64,000 nt of DNA from Paraburkholderia caledonica NBRC 102488 (GTDB taxonomy: Bacteria; Pseudomonadota; Gammaproteobacteria; Burkholderiales; Burkholderiaceae), in NCBI RefSeq assembly GCF_000685095.1, contig NZ_BAYE01000001.1, positions 434,001-498,000 of the forward strand. The letters run 5' to 3'. Under the pieces are notes generated by a model. That model did not search any database. It was not told the DNA's origin and saw only the letters and a program-made list of their open reading frames with translations. A program made the translations under genes and the position numbers. This document shows positions 57,375 through 64,000 of this stretch, piece by piece; position 1 is the stretch's first letter, and each line of letters opens with the position of its first letter.

Positions 57375-58267
57375 AGGTGCGGGTTGCTGCGCAGGCTATC
57401 CGTGACGAAATCCACAAACGCGCGCACCTTGCCGCTCGCGCCCCGCCGCTCGATATGCAGCAGATTCACTGGCGTAGCCTCGGGCTCGAACGCCCTCAGG
57501 ATAGGCCGCAGCTTGCCATCGAGCACTTCTGGCGCCGCTTGATACGAGAGCAGTTGAGTGATGCCTACGCCATCGAGTGCCGCCAGCACCGCAGCGGGAG
57601 ACAGGTCGACAATCATCCGTGGCTGAAGCCGCACCGGCAATCTCGATCCATTCTCATTGAACACCCATTCGAACGGACTGGACACGCCGGTAAACGACAC
57701 ACAGTGGTGATTCATCAGTTCCCTGGGATGGCTGGGCTCACCATGCGCCGCAAGGTACGCAGGCGCCGCGTAGGTCCGGCGTCGCACCGTCCCTAGAGGA
57801 ACGGCGAATATCGTCGAATCTCCAAGATGGCCGATACGAATTGCAATATCCACGCCTTCTTCCAGTAGCCGAGTCGTGCGATCGGCATAGACGGCATTGA
57901 CGTTGACCTCGGGGTAGCGCAGCGCGAACGCGTTGATCAAGGGCGCGACGAAGCGCTGCCCGAATAGAACCGGCGCCGATACCGTCAGCGTGCCGACGGG
58001 ATTCAGGTGGTCCGCTGCGACATTCGCGTCGGCCTCGGTGATAGCGTCCAGCACTTTTCGACAGGCATCGAGGTAGCCAACGCCTGCGTCAGTCGGCCGA
58101 ACCGTGCGAGTGGTCCGTGCGAGCAGTTGCGTGCCAAGCCGCGCTTCAAGCGAATTCAGTGCCCGTGAGACCGCCGGCGTCGACATTCCGAGCTTCTCCG
58201 ATGCACCCGTAAAGCTGCCACGATCGACGATGGCTACAAAGACCTCCATCTCGCGCAATTTGTCCAT
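57347..58267 (-). CDS. LysR-family regulator
   Basis: 306 aa. HTH at MDKLREMEVFVAIVDRGSFTGASEKLGMSTPAVSRALNSLEARLGTQLLARTTRTVRPTDAG, then a co-inducer domain (VSAPVLFGQRFVAPLINAFALRYPEVNVN). It belongs to the large CrgA/DhgR-like group. Upstream DNA (58268-58639) carries copies of the repeated direct-repeat operator. Start 58267 is the standard LysR start; the longer in-frame sequence upstream is not family-like. Confidence 0.88.
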   Translation of the reverse strand: MDKLREMEVFVAIVDRGSFTGASEKLGMSTPAVSRALNSLEARLGTQLLARTTRTVRPTDAGVGYLDACRKVLDAITEADANVAADHLNPVGTLTVSAPVLFGQRFVAPLINAFALRYPEVNVNAVYADRTTRLLEEGVDIAIRIGHLGDSTIFAVPLGTVRRRTYAAPAYLAAHGEPSHPRELMNHHCVSFTGVSSPFEWVFNENGSRLPVRLQPRMIVDLSPAAVLAALDGVGITQLLSYQAAPEVLDGKLRPILRAFEPEATPVNLLHIERRGASGKVRAFVDFVTDSLRSNPHLQDEDATAT

Positions 58268-58639
58268 TTCAACTCCCCATCGGTCATCTGCGCACCTCGC
58301 GATTGTAGGCATCGCAATGCTTTGTTTCTTCAACCTGGCCCAAAGAAGACCGGGATTGGCCGAGTGCGGGCTATTTAAGGAAGACGCAGATGCAATGCAC
58401 AAAGTGTTCACTGTGCTAGCTGTGTCGGCATACGCACTATTCGTCTGGCGGAAGAAGACGCTCGTCCCCGCGCGGCGGCTGTCGTGACATCTGCCCAAGG
58501 ACTGGCAAATTTGCCGAACTTATTGGCCCAATATGGGGCGCGCTTGCGCTTCAGTAAATTCGATGCGTCACGGACAATCAATGCAGCCAATCACCCGACT
58601 GCGGGCCAATCGTATCGCTAAGCAAAGGAAGAGTCCGGA
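58268..58639. promoter_or_regulatory. Divergent LysR / monooxygenase-like control region with repeated operators
   Basis: 372 bp. Plus-strand direct repeats with half-sites 21 bp apart: TGGCCC/TGGCCG at 58334-58360, and TGGCAA/TGGCCC at 58503-58529. The latter begins inside the palindrome GGCAAATTTGCC. A minus-strand variant with 19-bp spacing lies at 58584-58608. Together they place two or three sites before the 58640 gene. Confidence 0.6.
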
Positions 58640-59314
58640 ATGTTTTCTGCAATGCTCGAAGTACATCCTCTACGTGAACAGTTCGATCTGTATCTCGGCA
58701 TGGCAAAGATGCTACGCCCAGAACTCGAAAAAATCGTGGGTTTCATCGACAACAACCGCTATGCAAGTTTGACGCGCGACGGGTGGCTACTTTCGCTGTC
58801 AACCTGGCGCGATGAGAAGTCGCTCGTGCGCTGGCGCACCACGACGAAGCATCATCAAGTACAACAGGCAGCGCGCGACCGCGTGTTTTCCGACTATCGC
58901 CTGCGAATTGGACAAGTCGTCGAGGACACCTGCTTGCCTGAGGGAGAAGTGCTGCTTGAACAACGTCTTGATGTAACCGAGACAGGAGCAGGCACTGCGG
59001 TGACGCTCCTCGGTGCGACGTACGATCCGGAGTGGCTCAGCCAGGCAGGAGCAAATGCAGTTGTGACGTCAATGGGACTCGACCTTGCGGCTTCCGGTCT
59101 GGTTGCGTGGGACGTATTCGACGCGCTAATGACGCCCGGCGACGTGATCGCGGTGCTGACGTGGCGCGATCTTGAGGCCGCGCAGGCATTCCAGAGAGAA
59201 GCCACGCTGCCGGCCAATGTGCACTTGCGACATATTCGTGTGGTGCGCGAGTATGGAATGTTCGATCGCCGTGAAGCACCTCAATACTTCAGCGACCCGC
59301 AGCCTGCTGCCTAG
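58640..59314 (+). CDS. Antibiotic-biosynthesis-monooxygenase-like protein (dimeric alpha-beta-barrel)
   Basis: 224 aa. Two ferredoxin-like halves: residues about 1-100 (LEVHPLREQFDLYLGM... SLSTWRDEKSLVRWRTTTKHHQVQQAARDRVFSDYRLRIGQV) and about 105-215 (VLTWRDLEAAQAFQREATL... LRHIRVVREYGM). This resembles ABM-type proteins, often heme degraders or quinone/small-molecule oxygenases. No cofactor motif is recognised. AAGGAAG precedes the ATG. Confidence 0.7.
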   Translation: MFSAMLEVHPLREQFDLYLGMAKMLRPELEKIVGFIDNNRYASLTRDGWLLSLSTWRDEKSLVRWRTTTKHHQVQQAARDRVFSDYRLRIGQVVEDTCLPEGEVLLEQRLDVTETGAGTAVTLLGATYDPEWLSQAGANAVVTSMGLDLAASGLVAWDVFDALMTPGDVIAVLTWRDLEAAQAFQREATLPANVHLRHIRVVREYGMFDRREAPQYFSDPQPAA

Positions 59315-59376
59315 CGCGCGGGGCGAACCGGGAGTCGGCCCTACATCGCCTCCCGATTCGCCCGAGTACCGTCAAC

Positions 59377-59577
59377 CTATGCCTCGACAATGCGCACGTC
59401 ATAGTCTTCGTCGACGAAAGCAACGAGGAACTCCTCCGGCATTAACCACGAATCGACGCTCACGGTTTTTGCATTGACGTTCACGCTAACTTTGGCGTCT
59501 GCGTCGACCATCTTCAATGCATGCTCAATGGTCGGAACGTCGCCTGTTTGAATGTCTTTCTTCACCGAAAATTTCAT
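59377..59577 (-). CDS. Small HMA-like protein without metal-binding cysteines
   Basis: 66 aa with the beta-alpha-beta-beta-alpha-beta pattern of heavy-metal-associated domains (MKFSVKKDIQTGDVPTIEHALKMVDADAKVSVNVNAKTVSVDS...FVDEDYDVRIVEA). The usual CxxC metal site is absent: no cysteine is present at all. It could be a regulatory or protein-binding relative. A GAGGTGAG site precedes the ATG. It is convergent with the monooxygenase-like gene and divergent from the efflux operon. Confidence 0.65.
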   Translation of the reverse strand: MKFSVKKDIQTGDVPTIEHALKMVDADAKVSVNVNAKTVSVDSWLMPEEFLVAFVDEDYDVRIVEA

Positions 59578-60084
59578 GTCTCACCTCTCCAGTTAAAAGC
59601 ATCGCGGCTGCACATCACCGGCTTGTCCTAACTATGGGTGTCGTATGTGCCATTGAAAAGCCTGCAACTCTTGCGTTGGCCCAAAAACGATCAGAAATGG
59701 CCACTGTACGCTTCGTGGGCGAGTTACACGTCTTCGTACCGTCTCCAGCACAACCAATGTCGATTGGCTCGTCGAATCGAAAGAGAGTATTCCAGAACAC
59801 GCGCATGCATGAGGGCGCTCGGACTCATTGGCCCGATTCGCAAACGGAATGGCCAAATGCACAAGCTCCATTGTCTTTCACGAAGGTCAGCTGGTCTCCT
59901 AGAATTAATCAACCTCGATGTGGTAGTCCCGCGGCACTGAAATACGTTGAACGGACGCGCCGGAACTACAAGGGAAAAGAAGTGAACTGGACGCCGATTC
60001 CGCTCGATATTTAACACTACCGAGCGTCGGCAAGCTCGGTGCCCGGCGCAAAAGCCCAACCATTCTGGTAGATCTGCAGACCTC
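59578..60084. promoter_or_regulatory. Control region of the efflux operon with two direct-repeat operators
   Basis: 507 bp with no supported gene; ORFs here look non-coding. Two plus-strand copies of the repeated operator occur: TGGCCC/TGGCCA at 59677-59703 and TGGCCC/TGGCCA at 59829-59855, each with half-sites exactly 21 bp apart. Their central bases are also related (AAACG-like). Confidence 0.6.
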
Positions 60085-61713
60085 ATGAACATCGCAACGC
60101 CACGGACAACTGGAACGGCAGAACCGAAGGAAGTCGGCTCGTCGGCACCGGTCGCCTTACGGGAAGCAGACAGTCCAGCCCCAAAGAACGCTGCGACATC
60201 GGGGTTATCGCCCCGCCTCGCAATCGGGTTGGTTGGGATGCTTCTCTCCTCATTGCTGGCGATAGTCAATGAGCAGGTGACGGCGGTCTCGCTGACGGAC
60301 ATCCGCGGCGCGCTGTCGATCGGACACGACGACGGAACGTGGCTGACTGCTCTTTTCGAGGCTGCAAACGTGACCACGATGGTATTTGCGCCGTGGTTCG
60401 CGATGACGCTCACGCTCAAGCGGTTCACGATCGGCGCGGTAGTGGCCACCATGGTGTTCGGATTTCTTTGCCCGCTGGCACCGAATCTGCCGACGCTGTA
60501 TTTGCTGCGAGTACTCCAAGGCATAGCCGGCGGATGTCTTCCTCCGATGCTGATCATCGCAGCACTGCGCTATCTTCCGCCGAAGATCAAGCTCTATGGA
60601 CTTGCTGGATATGCACTGACTGCAACCTTCGGGCCGGCACTCGGAATTCCGCTCACCGCGCTGTGGACTGAATATGTGAACTGGCGGATGACTTTCTGGC
60701 AGATCGTGCCGCTAGGCCTGCTGAGCTGTATCGCGATTCAGCAAGGGCTTCCTGTAGAGCCGCTCAAACTCGAACGCTTCAAATCGTTCAACTGGAGTGG
60801 ATTCGTGACAGGCTGTCCTGCAGTTGCGATGCTGGTCATTGGTTTATTGCAGGGCGACCGACTGGACTGGCTCAATTCCGGCTTTATCCGCGTGATGCTC
60901 GGCGGTGGTGCATTGCTCCTGATCGCATTCATCGTGAACGAGTGGTTTCATCCGCTGCCGTTTTTCGGCCTGCGTCTGCTTGGCCGGAGAAACTTCACGC
61001 ACGGCCTTCTTACACTCGCGGGGGCCGTGATCCTGCTGACCGGCATCGCCGTCATCCCGTCGCAATACCTTGCGAAGGTACATGGTTACCGGCCGCTTCA
61101 AACGACGCCGTTGGCGCTGCTCGTCGCACTGCCTTTATTAATTGCGCTGCCTCTGACTGCGGCCGTTCTGAACATCCAGCGGATCGACCGACGGTGGATT
61201 CTCGCCGCTGGAATTTCGCTGATGGGCGTCACCTGCTTCATGGGAAGCTTCATGACGTCAGAGTGGGTGCGCGATAACTTCTACTGGCTGCAATCTCTGC
61301 AAATTGCAGCACAGCCCATGGTGATTCTCTCGATACTGATGGGCGTAACCGGTGGTCTCGCTCCAACAGATGGCCCGTTTGCATCCGCCATGTTCAACAC
61401 GGTGAAGGTTTTCGCAGGAGTGGGAGCGACCAGTCTCATCGAGGGTCTAGGTACTGCCCGCCAGCACTTTCATTCGAGCATGCTCGTGGACCGGCTCGGC
61501 AATAGCGCACTGATTACAGCACAAAGCGTCGGTGAAGATCACGGGCTCCTCGCCGCACTTGCGCACCGTATTCACGAGCAGTCCGTCGTGCTGACATCCG
61601 CGGACCTCTATCGCGTGATGGGCTGCATCGCGATCGCCCTGCTTCTTCTCGTGCCCGTGTTACCGACGCGTATCTATCCGCCCTGGTGCACCACGCCTCC
61701 CTCTTCCCGCTGA
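60085..61713 (+). CDS. MFS efflux transporter (DHA2/EmrB-like)
   Basis: 542 aa. After a cytoplasmic N-terminal stretch (about 45 residues), 12-14 hydrophobic helices. Features of drug:H+ antiporters include TAVSLTDIRGALSIGHDDGTWLTALFEAANV (motif D-type) and LRVLQGIAGGCLPPMLI. It pairs with the HlyD-type adaptor and NodT-type outer-membrane factor downstream, so it likely extrudes a lipophilic compound through a tripartite pump. Substrate unknown. Confidence 0.88.
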   Translation: MNIATPRTTGTAEPKEVGSSAPVALREADSPAPKNAATSGLSPRLAIGLVGMLLSSLLAIVNEQVTAVSLTDIRGALSIGHDDGTWLTALFEAANVTTMVFAPWFAMTLTLKRFTIGAVVATMVFGFLCPLAPNLPTLYLLRVLQGIAGGCLPPMLIIAALRYLPPKIKLYGLAGYALTATFGPALGIPLTALWTEYVNWRMTFWQIVPLGLLSCIAIQQGLPVEPLKLERFKSFNWSGFVTGCPAVAMLVIGLLQGDRLDWLNSGFIRVMLGGGALLLIAFIVNEWFHPLPFFGLRLLGRRNFTHGLLTLAGAVILLTGIAVIPSQYLAKVHGYRPLQTTPLALLVALPLLIALPLTAAVLNIQRIDRRWILAAGISLMGVTCFMGSFMTSEWVRDNFYWLQSLQIAAQPMVILSILMGVTGGLAPTDGPFASAMFNTVKVFAGVGATSLIEGLGTARQHFHSSMLVDRLGNSALITAQSVGEDHGLLAALAHRIHEQSVVLTSADLYRVMGCIAIALLLLVPVLPTRIYPPWCTTPPSSR

Positions 61714-61724
61714 TCAACGAATAT

Positions 61725-62801
61725 ATGTCAACTGTCTTCCGACTCCCTTTGAAAACGCTTCGTCTCGCCGCGTATGTGGTGGTTCCCTGCGTCGTTGTAC
61801 TGGTTTGCATATGGCTGTGGGCGGAGCCCGGCAGCGAGTCGACCAACGACGCATATGTCACCGCCGATTTCACTCTGGTGGCGTCGCGCATCGCAGGCCA
61901 GTTGTCTGACGTGCCGGTGGCAGATAACCAGCACGTAAAGGCCGGCCAACTGCTCGCGCGTATCGACGACCGCGACTTCCGGGCGGCGCTCATGAGCGCC
62001 GAGGCTGACGTGGCCGCCGCGAAAGCCTCCGTTGCGAACTACGACGCAGAGATTGCGCGGCATCCGTCGCTCGTCGATCAGGGCCGCGCGACGCTTCGGT
62101 CGGACGAAGCAGCCATCGAGTTTGCGCAAGCAAATGCATCGCGCTACCGCAATCTGTCCGAAACCGGCGCGGGGACGACGCAGGAACAACAGCGTGCATC
62201 GAGCGCGCTGGCCGAGCAACTCGCACAACAGTCGCGCGATCGCGCGGTACTCGTCGCCACCCAGCAAAACCTCGACGTGCTGCGTACCCAGCGCGATAAA
62301 GCAGCCGGCGCCGTCGCGCATGCGCAGGCCACTCTGGAGCAGGCGAAGCTGAACCTCTCCTATACGGAGATTCGTGCGCCCATAGACGGAAAGGTCGGAA
62401 GACGTTCGGCACGCGTTGGCGCATTCATTACGCCGGGTGCCCCGCTTCTCGCCATCGTGCCGCTTACGGATGCGTATGTCGTCGCGAACTTTCAGGAGAA
62501 CCAGCTTGCAAGAATGCGCCCGGGAGCTACAGTGCGCATTAAGGTCGACAGTTTTCCGGGCGTCGTTATTCGAGGTCATATCGACAGTCTTGCGCCTGCT
62601 ACCGGCGTCAGTTTTGCGCCTATCGCGCCCGACAACGCGACCGGCAATTTCACGAAAGTGGTGCAGCGCGTGCCGGTCAAAATCAGCATCGACCCGGGTC
62701 AGCAAGCGGCATCTGCATTGAGCGTCGGGCTTTCTGTCGAAACTGAAGTCGCTGTCGGCAAGCCCGCCGATGTGTCGATCAAGGAGGCGGACCTCAAATG
62801 A
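61725..62801 (+). CDS. HlyD/EmrA-type periplasmic adaptor of the efflux pump
   Basis: 358 aa. An N-terminal membrane anchor (AAYVVVPCVVVLVCIWLW) is followed by the lipoyl/barrel-sandwich half STNDAYVTADFTLVASRIAGQLSDVPVADNQHVKAGQLLARIDDRDF, a coiled-coil hairpin with many Ala/Gln/Asp, and IRAPIDGKVGRRSARVGAFI. It bridges the MFS pump to the outer-membrane factor. Start 61725 lies 12 bp after the MFS stop; a GTG at 61686 is an alternative. Confidence 0.9.
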   Translation: MSTVFRLPLKTLRLAAYVVVPCVVVLVCIWLWAEPGSESTNDAYVTADFTLVASRIAGQLSDVPVADNQHVKAGQLLARIDDRDFRAALMSAEADVAAAKASVANYDAEIARHPSLVDQGRATLRSDEAAIEFAQANASRYRNLSETGAGTTQEQQRASSALAEQLAQQSRDRAVLVATQQNLDVLRTQRDKAAGAVAHAQATLEQAKLNLSYTEIRAPIDGKVGRRSARVGAFITPGAPLLAIVPLTDAYVVANFQENQLARMRPGATVRIKVDSFPGVVIRGHIDSLAPATGVSFAPIAPDNATGNFTKVVQRVPVKISIDPGQQAASALSVGLSVETEVAVGKPADVSIKEADLK

Positions 62802-64000
62802 ACGCGTGCGAGTTTTCCGTCCGTACACCGGCATTGGCTGTGTTGGTGTGCTTTGCGCTAAGCGGGTGTCTGGTCGGGCCCAACTTCGAGCGCCCAGAGG
62901 CCGGTGCACCTGATGTGTTCAATCGAACACAGTCCGCACAAGCAGTGAGCCGCGCGGTCGAATCGGAATTCAACTCCGACTGGTGGAAGCTCCTCAACGA
63001 TCCCACGCTGAATTCGCTGGAAGAACGTCTGGGCGATGCGAACCTCGATGTAGCGGCGGCGTCCGCTCGCCTGCTGCAAAGCCGGGCGGAGCGACGCATT
63101 GTGGGCGCCGACGAATATCCCAGCCTCAATGGCGCCGCCTCGTATAACCGCGAGCGCGGCAGCATGAACGGCATTCTGTCGTTGCTCGGCGTCACTCCCA
63201 CGGGAGCACAAACCCAGTCTGCTTCCGGTGCTTCGCCGACCGGCGTGGCAGCGTTGCCTGGAGACAAAGGCTCGCCGGCGTACGACCTTTATCAGTTCGG
63301 CTTCGACGCGTCGTGGGAACTTGATTTCTGGGGGCGAGTAAGGCGTGGCGTGGAGGCCGCCACCGCGATGAGCGAGGCGTCATATCAGGACCGGAATGCC
63401 GTGCTGCTGTCTGCACGCGCAGAACTGGCGCGAGACTATGTTCAGTTGCGCGACACTCAGGCTCTGCTGGAAATAGCAAAGCAGAACCTTGCGATCGCCC
63501 GCGATGCCACGAAGCTCACGGAGACGCGGGTACGTGAAGGCGTCACTACGAATCTGGACGTGGCCAACGCTTCCGCGCAGGCAGAGTCTATAGAGAGCCT
63601 CATTCCGACTCTCGAGGCGAGCCGCGAAACAACGATCAATGCAATTGGCGTGTTGCTGGGAATGCAACCGGGTGGACTACAGCAAATGCTCAGCGAGGCC
63701 GGTGATGTTCCCGCGTTGCCTCGTCAGGTACCTATCGGGTTCCCATCGGAAGTGGTGCAACGCAGGCCGGACATCAGGAGAGCCGAGGCCCAGTTGCACG
63801 CCGCGACCGCGACTATCGGTATGGCGAAGGCAGACTTCTATCCGCGCATATCGCTCAATGGCAGCGCGGGATTTCAGAGCCTTCAGCTTTCTACTCTCGC
63901 AGACTGGGCGTCCGGCCAATTCGTGATTGGGCCGTCAATAACGCTCCCAATCTTCGAGGGCGGCCGCCTGAAGGGAACACTGCACTTGCGCGAGGCGCAA
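62798..64000 (+). CDS. NodT-family outer-membrane efflux lipoprotein, cut by the window end
   Basis: 401 codons visible and still open at 64000. The signal peptide ends in ALSGC (C26 region), a lipobox, as in NodT/OprM-type factors. OEP repeats are seen (FGFDASWELDFWGRVRRGVEAA and PADFYPRISL-like ADFYPRISLNGSAGF). The start codon overlaps the adaptor stop (ATGA), so it is translationally coupled. It completes the MFS-adaptor-OMF tripartite pump. Confidence 0.9.
   Translation, partial: MNACEFSVRTPALAVLVCFALSGCLVGPNFERPEAGAPDVFNRTQSAQAVSRAVESEFNSDWWKLLNDPTLNSLEERLGDANLDVAAASARLLQSRAERRIVGADEYPSLNGAASYNRERGSMNGILSLLGVTPTGAQTQSASGASPTGVAALPGDKGSPAYDLYQFGFDASWELDFWGRVRRGVEAATAMSEASYQDRNAVLLSARAELARDYVQLRDTQALLEIAKQNLAIARDATKLTETRVREGVTTNLDVANASAQAESIESLIPTLEASRETTINAIGVLLGMQPGGLQQMLSEAGDVPALPRQVPIGFPSEVVQRRPDIRRAEAQLHAATATIGMAKADFYPRISLNGSAGFQSLQLSTLADWASGQFVIGPSITLPIFEGGRLKGTLHLREAQ

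Noticed and set aside
58395..58487. A 30-codon ORF with a hydrophobic middle between the LysR and monooxygenase-like genes
   Set aside because: It has no ribosome-binding site, overlaps the operator region, and has no recognisable family; kept out as unsupported.
58584..58608. A further minus-strand TGGCCC/TGGCTG pair
   Set aside because: Half-sites are 19 rather than 21 bp apart, so it was not counted among the six operator copies.
59517..60014. A 165-codon ORF upstream of the efflux operon
   Set aside because: It overlaps the HMA-like gene on the other strand and two operator copies, and its composition (scattered His, Arg, Ser) looks random.

Overview
The window looks like a stretch of a Burkholderia/Paraburkholderia-type chromosome (beta-Proteobacteria). 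The evidence is high G+C, a complete aerobic benzoyl-CoA (box) pathway with its BoxR regulator, the DUF2844/DUF3443 secreted-protein pair typical of this group, a TPP-riboswitch-controlled thiC, and a beta-proteobacterial style leuA and bamC. I saw no rRNA, tRNA, CRISPR array, prophage or intact insertion sequence.

Layout. 0-2.4 kb (minus): a periplasmic molybdopterin oxidoreductase, its b-type cytochrome and a DUF1223 protein. 2.9-10 kb (plus): rnk, TPP riboswitch and thiC, two small lipoproteins, a lactate permease and an EamA transporter. 10-16.3 kb: bamC (minus), the DUF2844/DUF3443 pair, an orphan HMW1C-type N-glycosyltransferase, and a small lipoprotein. 16.4-18.3 kb: a leucine-rich leader ORF with a mutually exclusive hairpin set, then leuA. 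18.4-20.7 kb (minus): a cystine-type ABC importer. 21-28.4 kb (minus): reductive pyrimidine/hydantoin catabolism (hydA, NCS1 permease, preA, preT, carbamoyl-amino-acid hydrolase), divergent from a RutR-like TetR regulator with a near-consensus palindrome between them. 29.5-39.9 kb: the box regulon (boxC-boxB-boxA and boxR on minus; DUF4863, boxD, benzoate-CoA ligase and an alpha/beta hydrolase on plus). 40-45.3 kb: a lipoprotein, a Tat-exported phospholipase C, a chemoreceptor and two small genes. 45.5-51 kb: a LysR regulator divergent from a fadJ-type bifunctional enzyme and a pair of acyl-CoA dehydrogenases resembling the pimeloyl-CoA (dicarboxylate) beta-oxidation set.

From about 51 kb to the end the content changes to an accessory-looking block: aldo/keto reductase, ArsR regulator, stand-alone acetolactate synthase, DJ-1/PfpI protein, GlxA-type AraC regulator, mug, LysR regulator, a monooxygenase-like protein, a small HMA-like protein, and a tripartite MFS/HlyD/NodT efflux system cut by the window end. 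Intergenic regions of this block carry at least six copies of one direct-repeat element (TGGCCC and TGGCCR half-sites exactly 21 bp apart, the AraC-family geometry). This suggests a previously unlinked regulon, probably under the GlxA-like regulator.

The most noteworthy observations are that repeated operator family, the leuA attenuator with six rare CTA codons, and the two DTGS motifs plus a GILG segment in the DUF3443 protein, which give it the layout of a pepsin-type aspartic protease.
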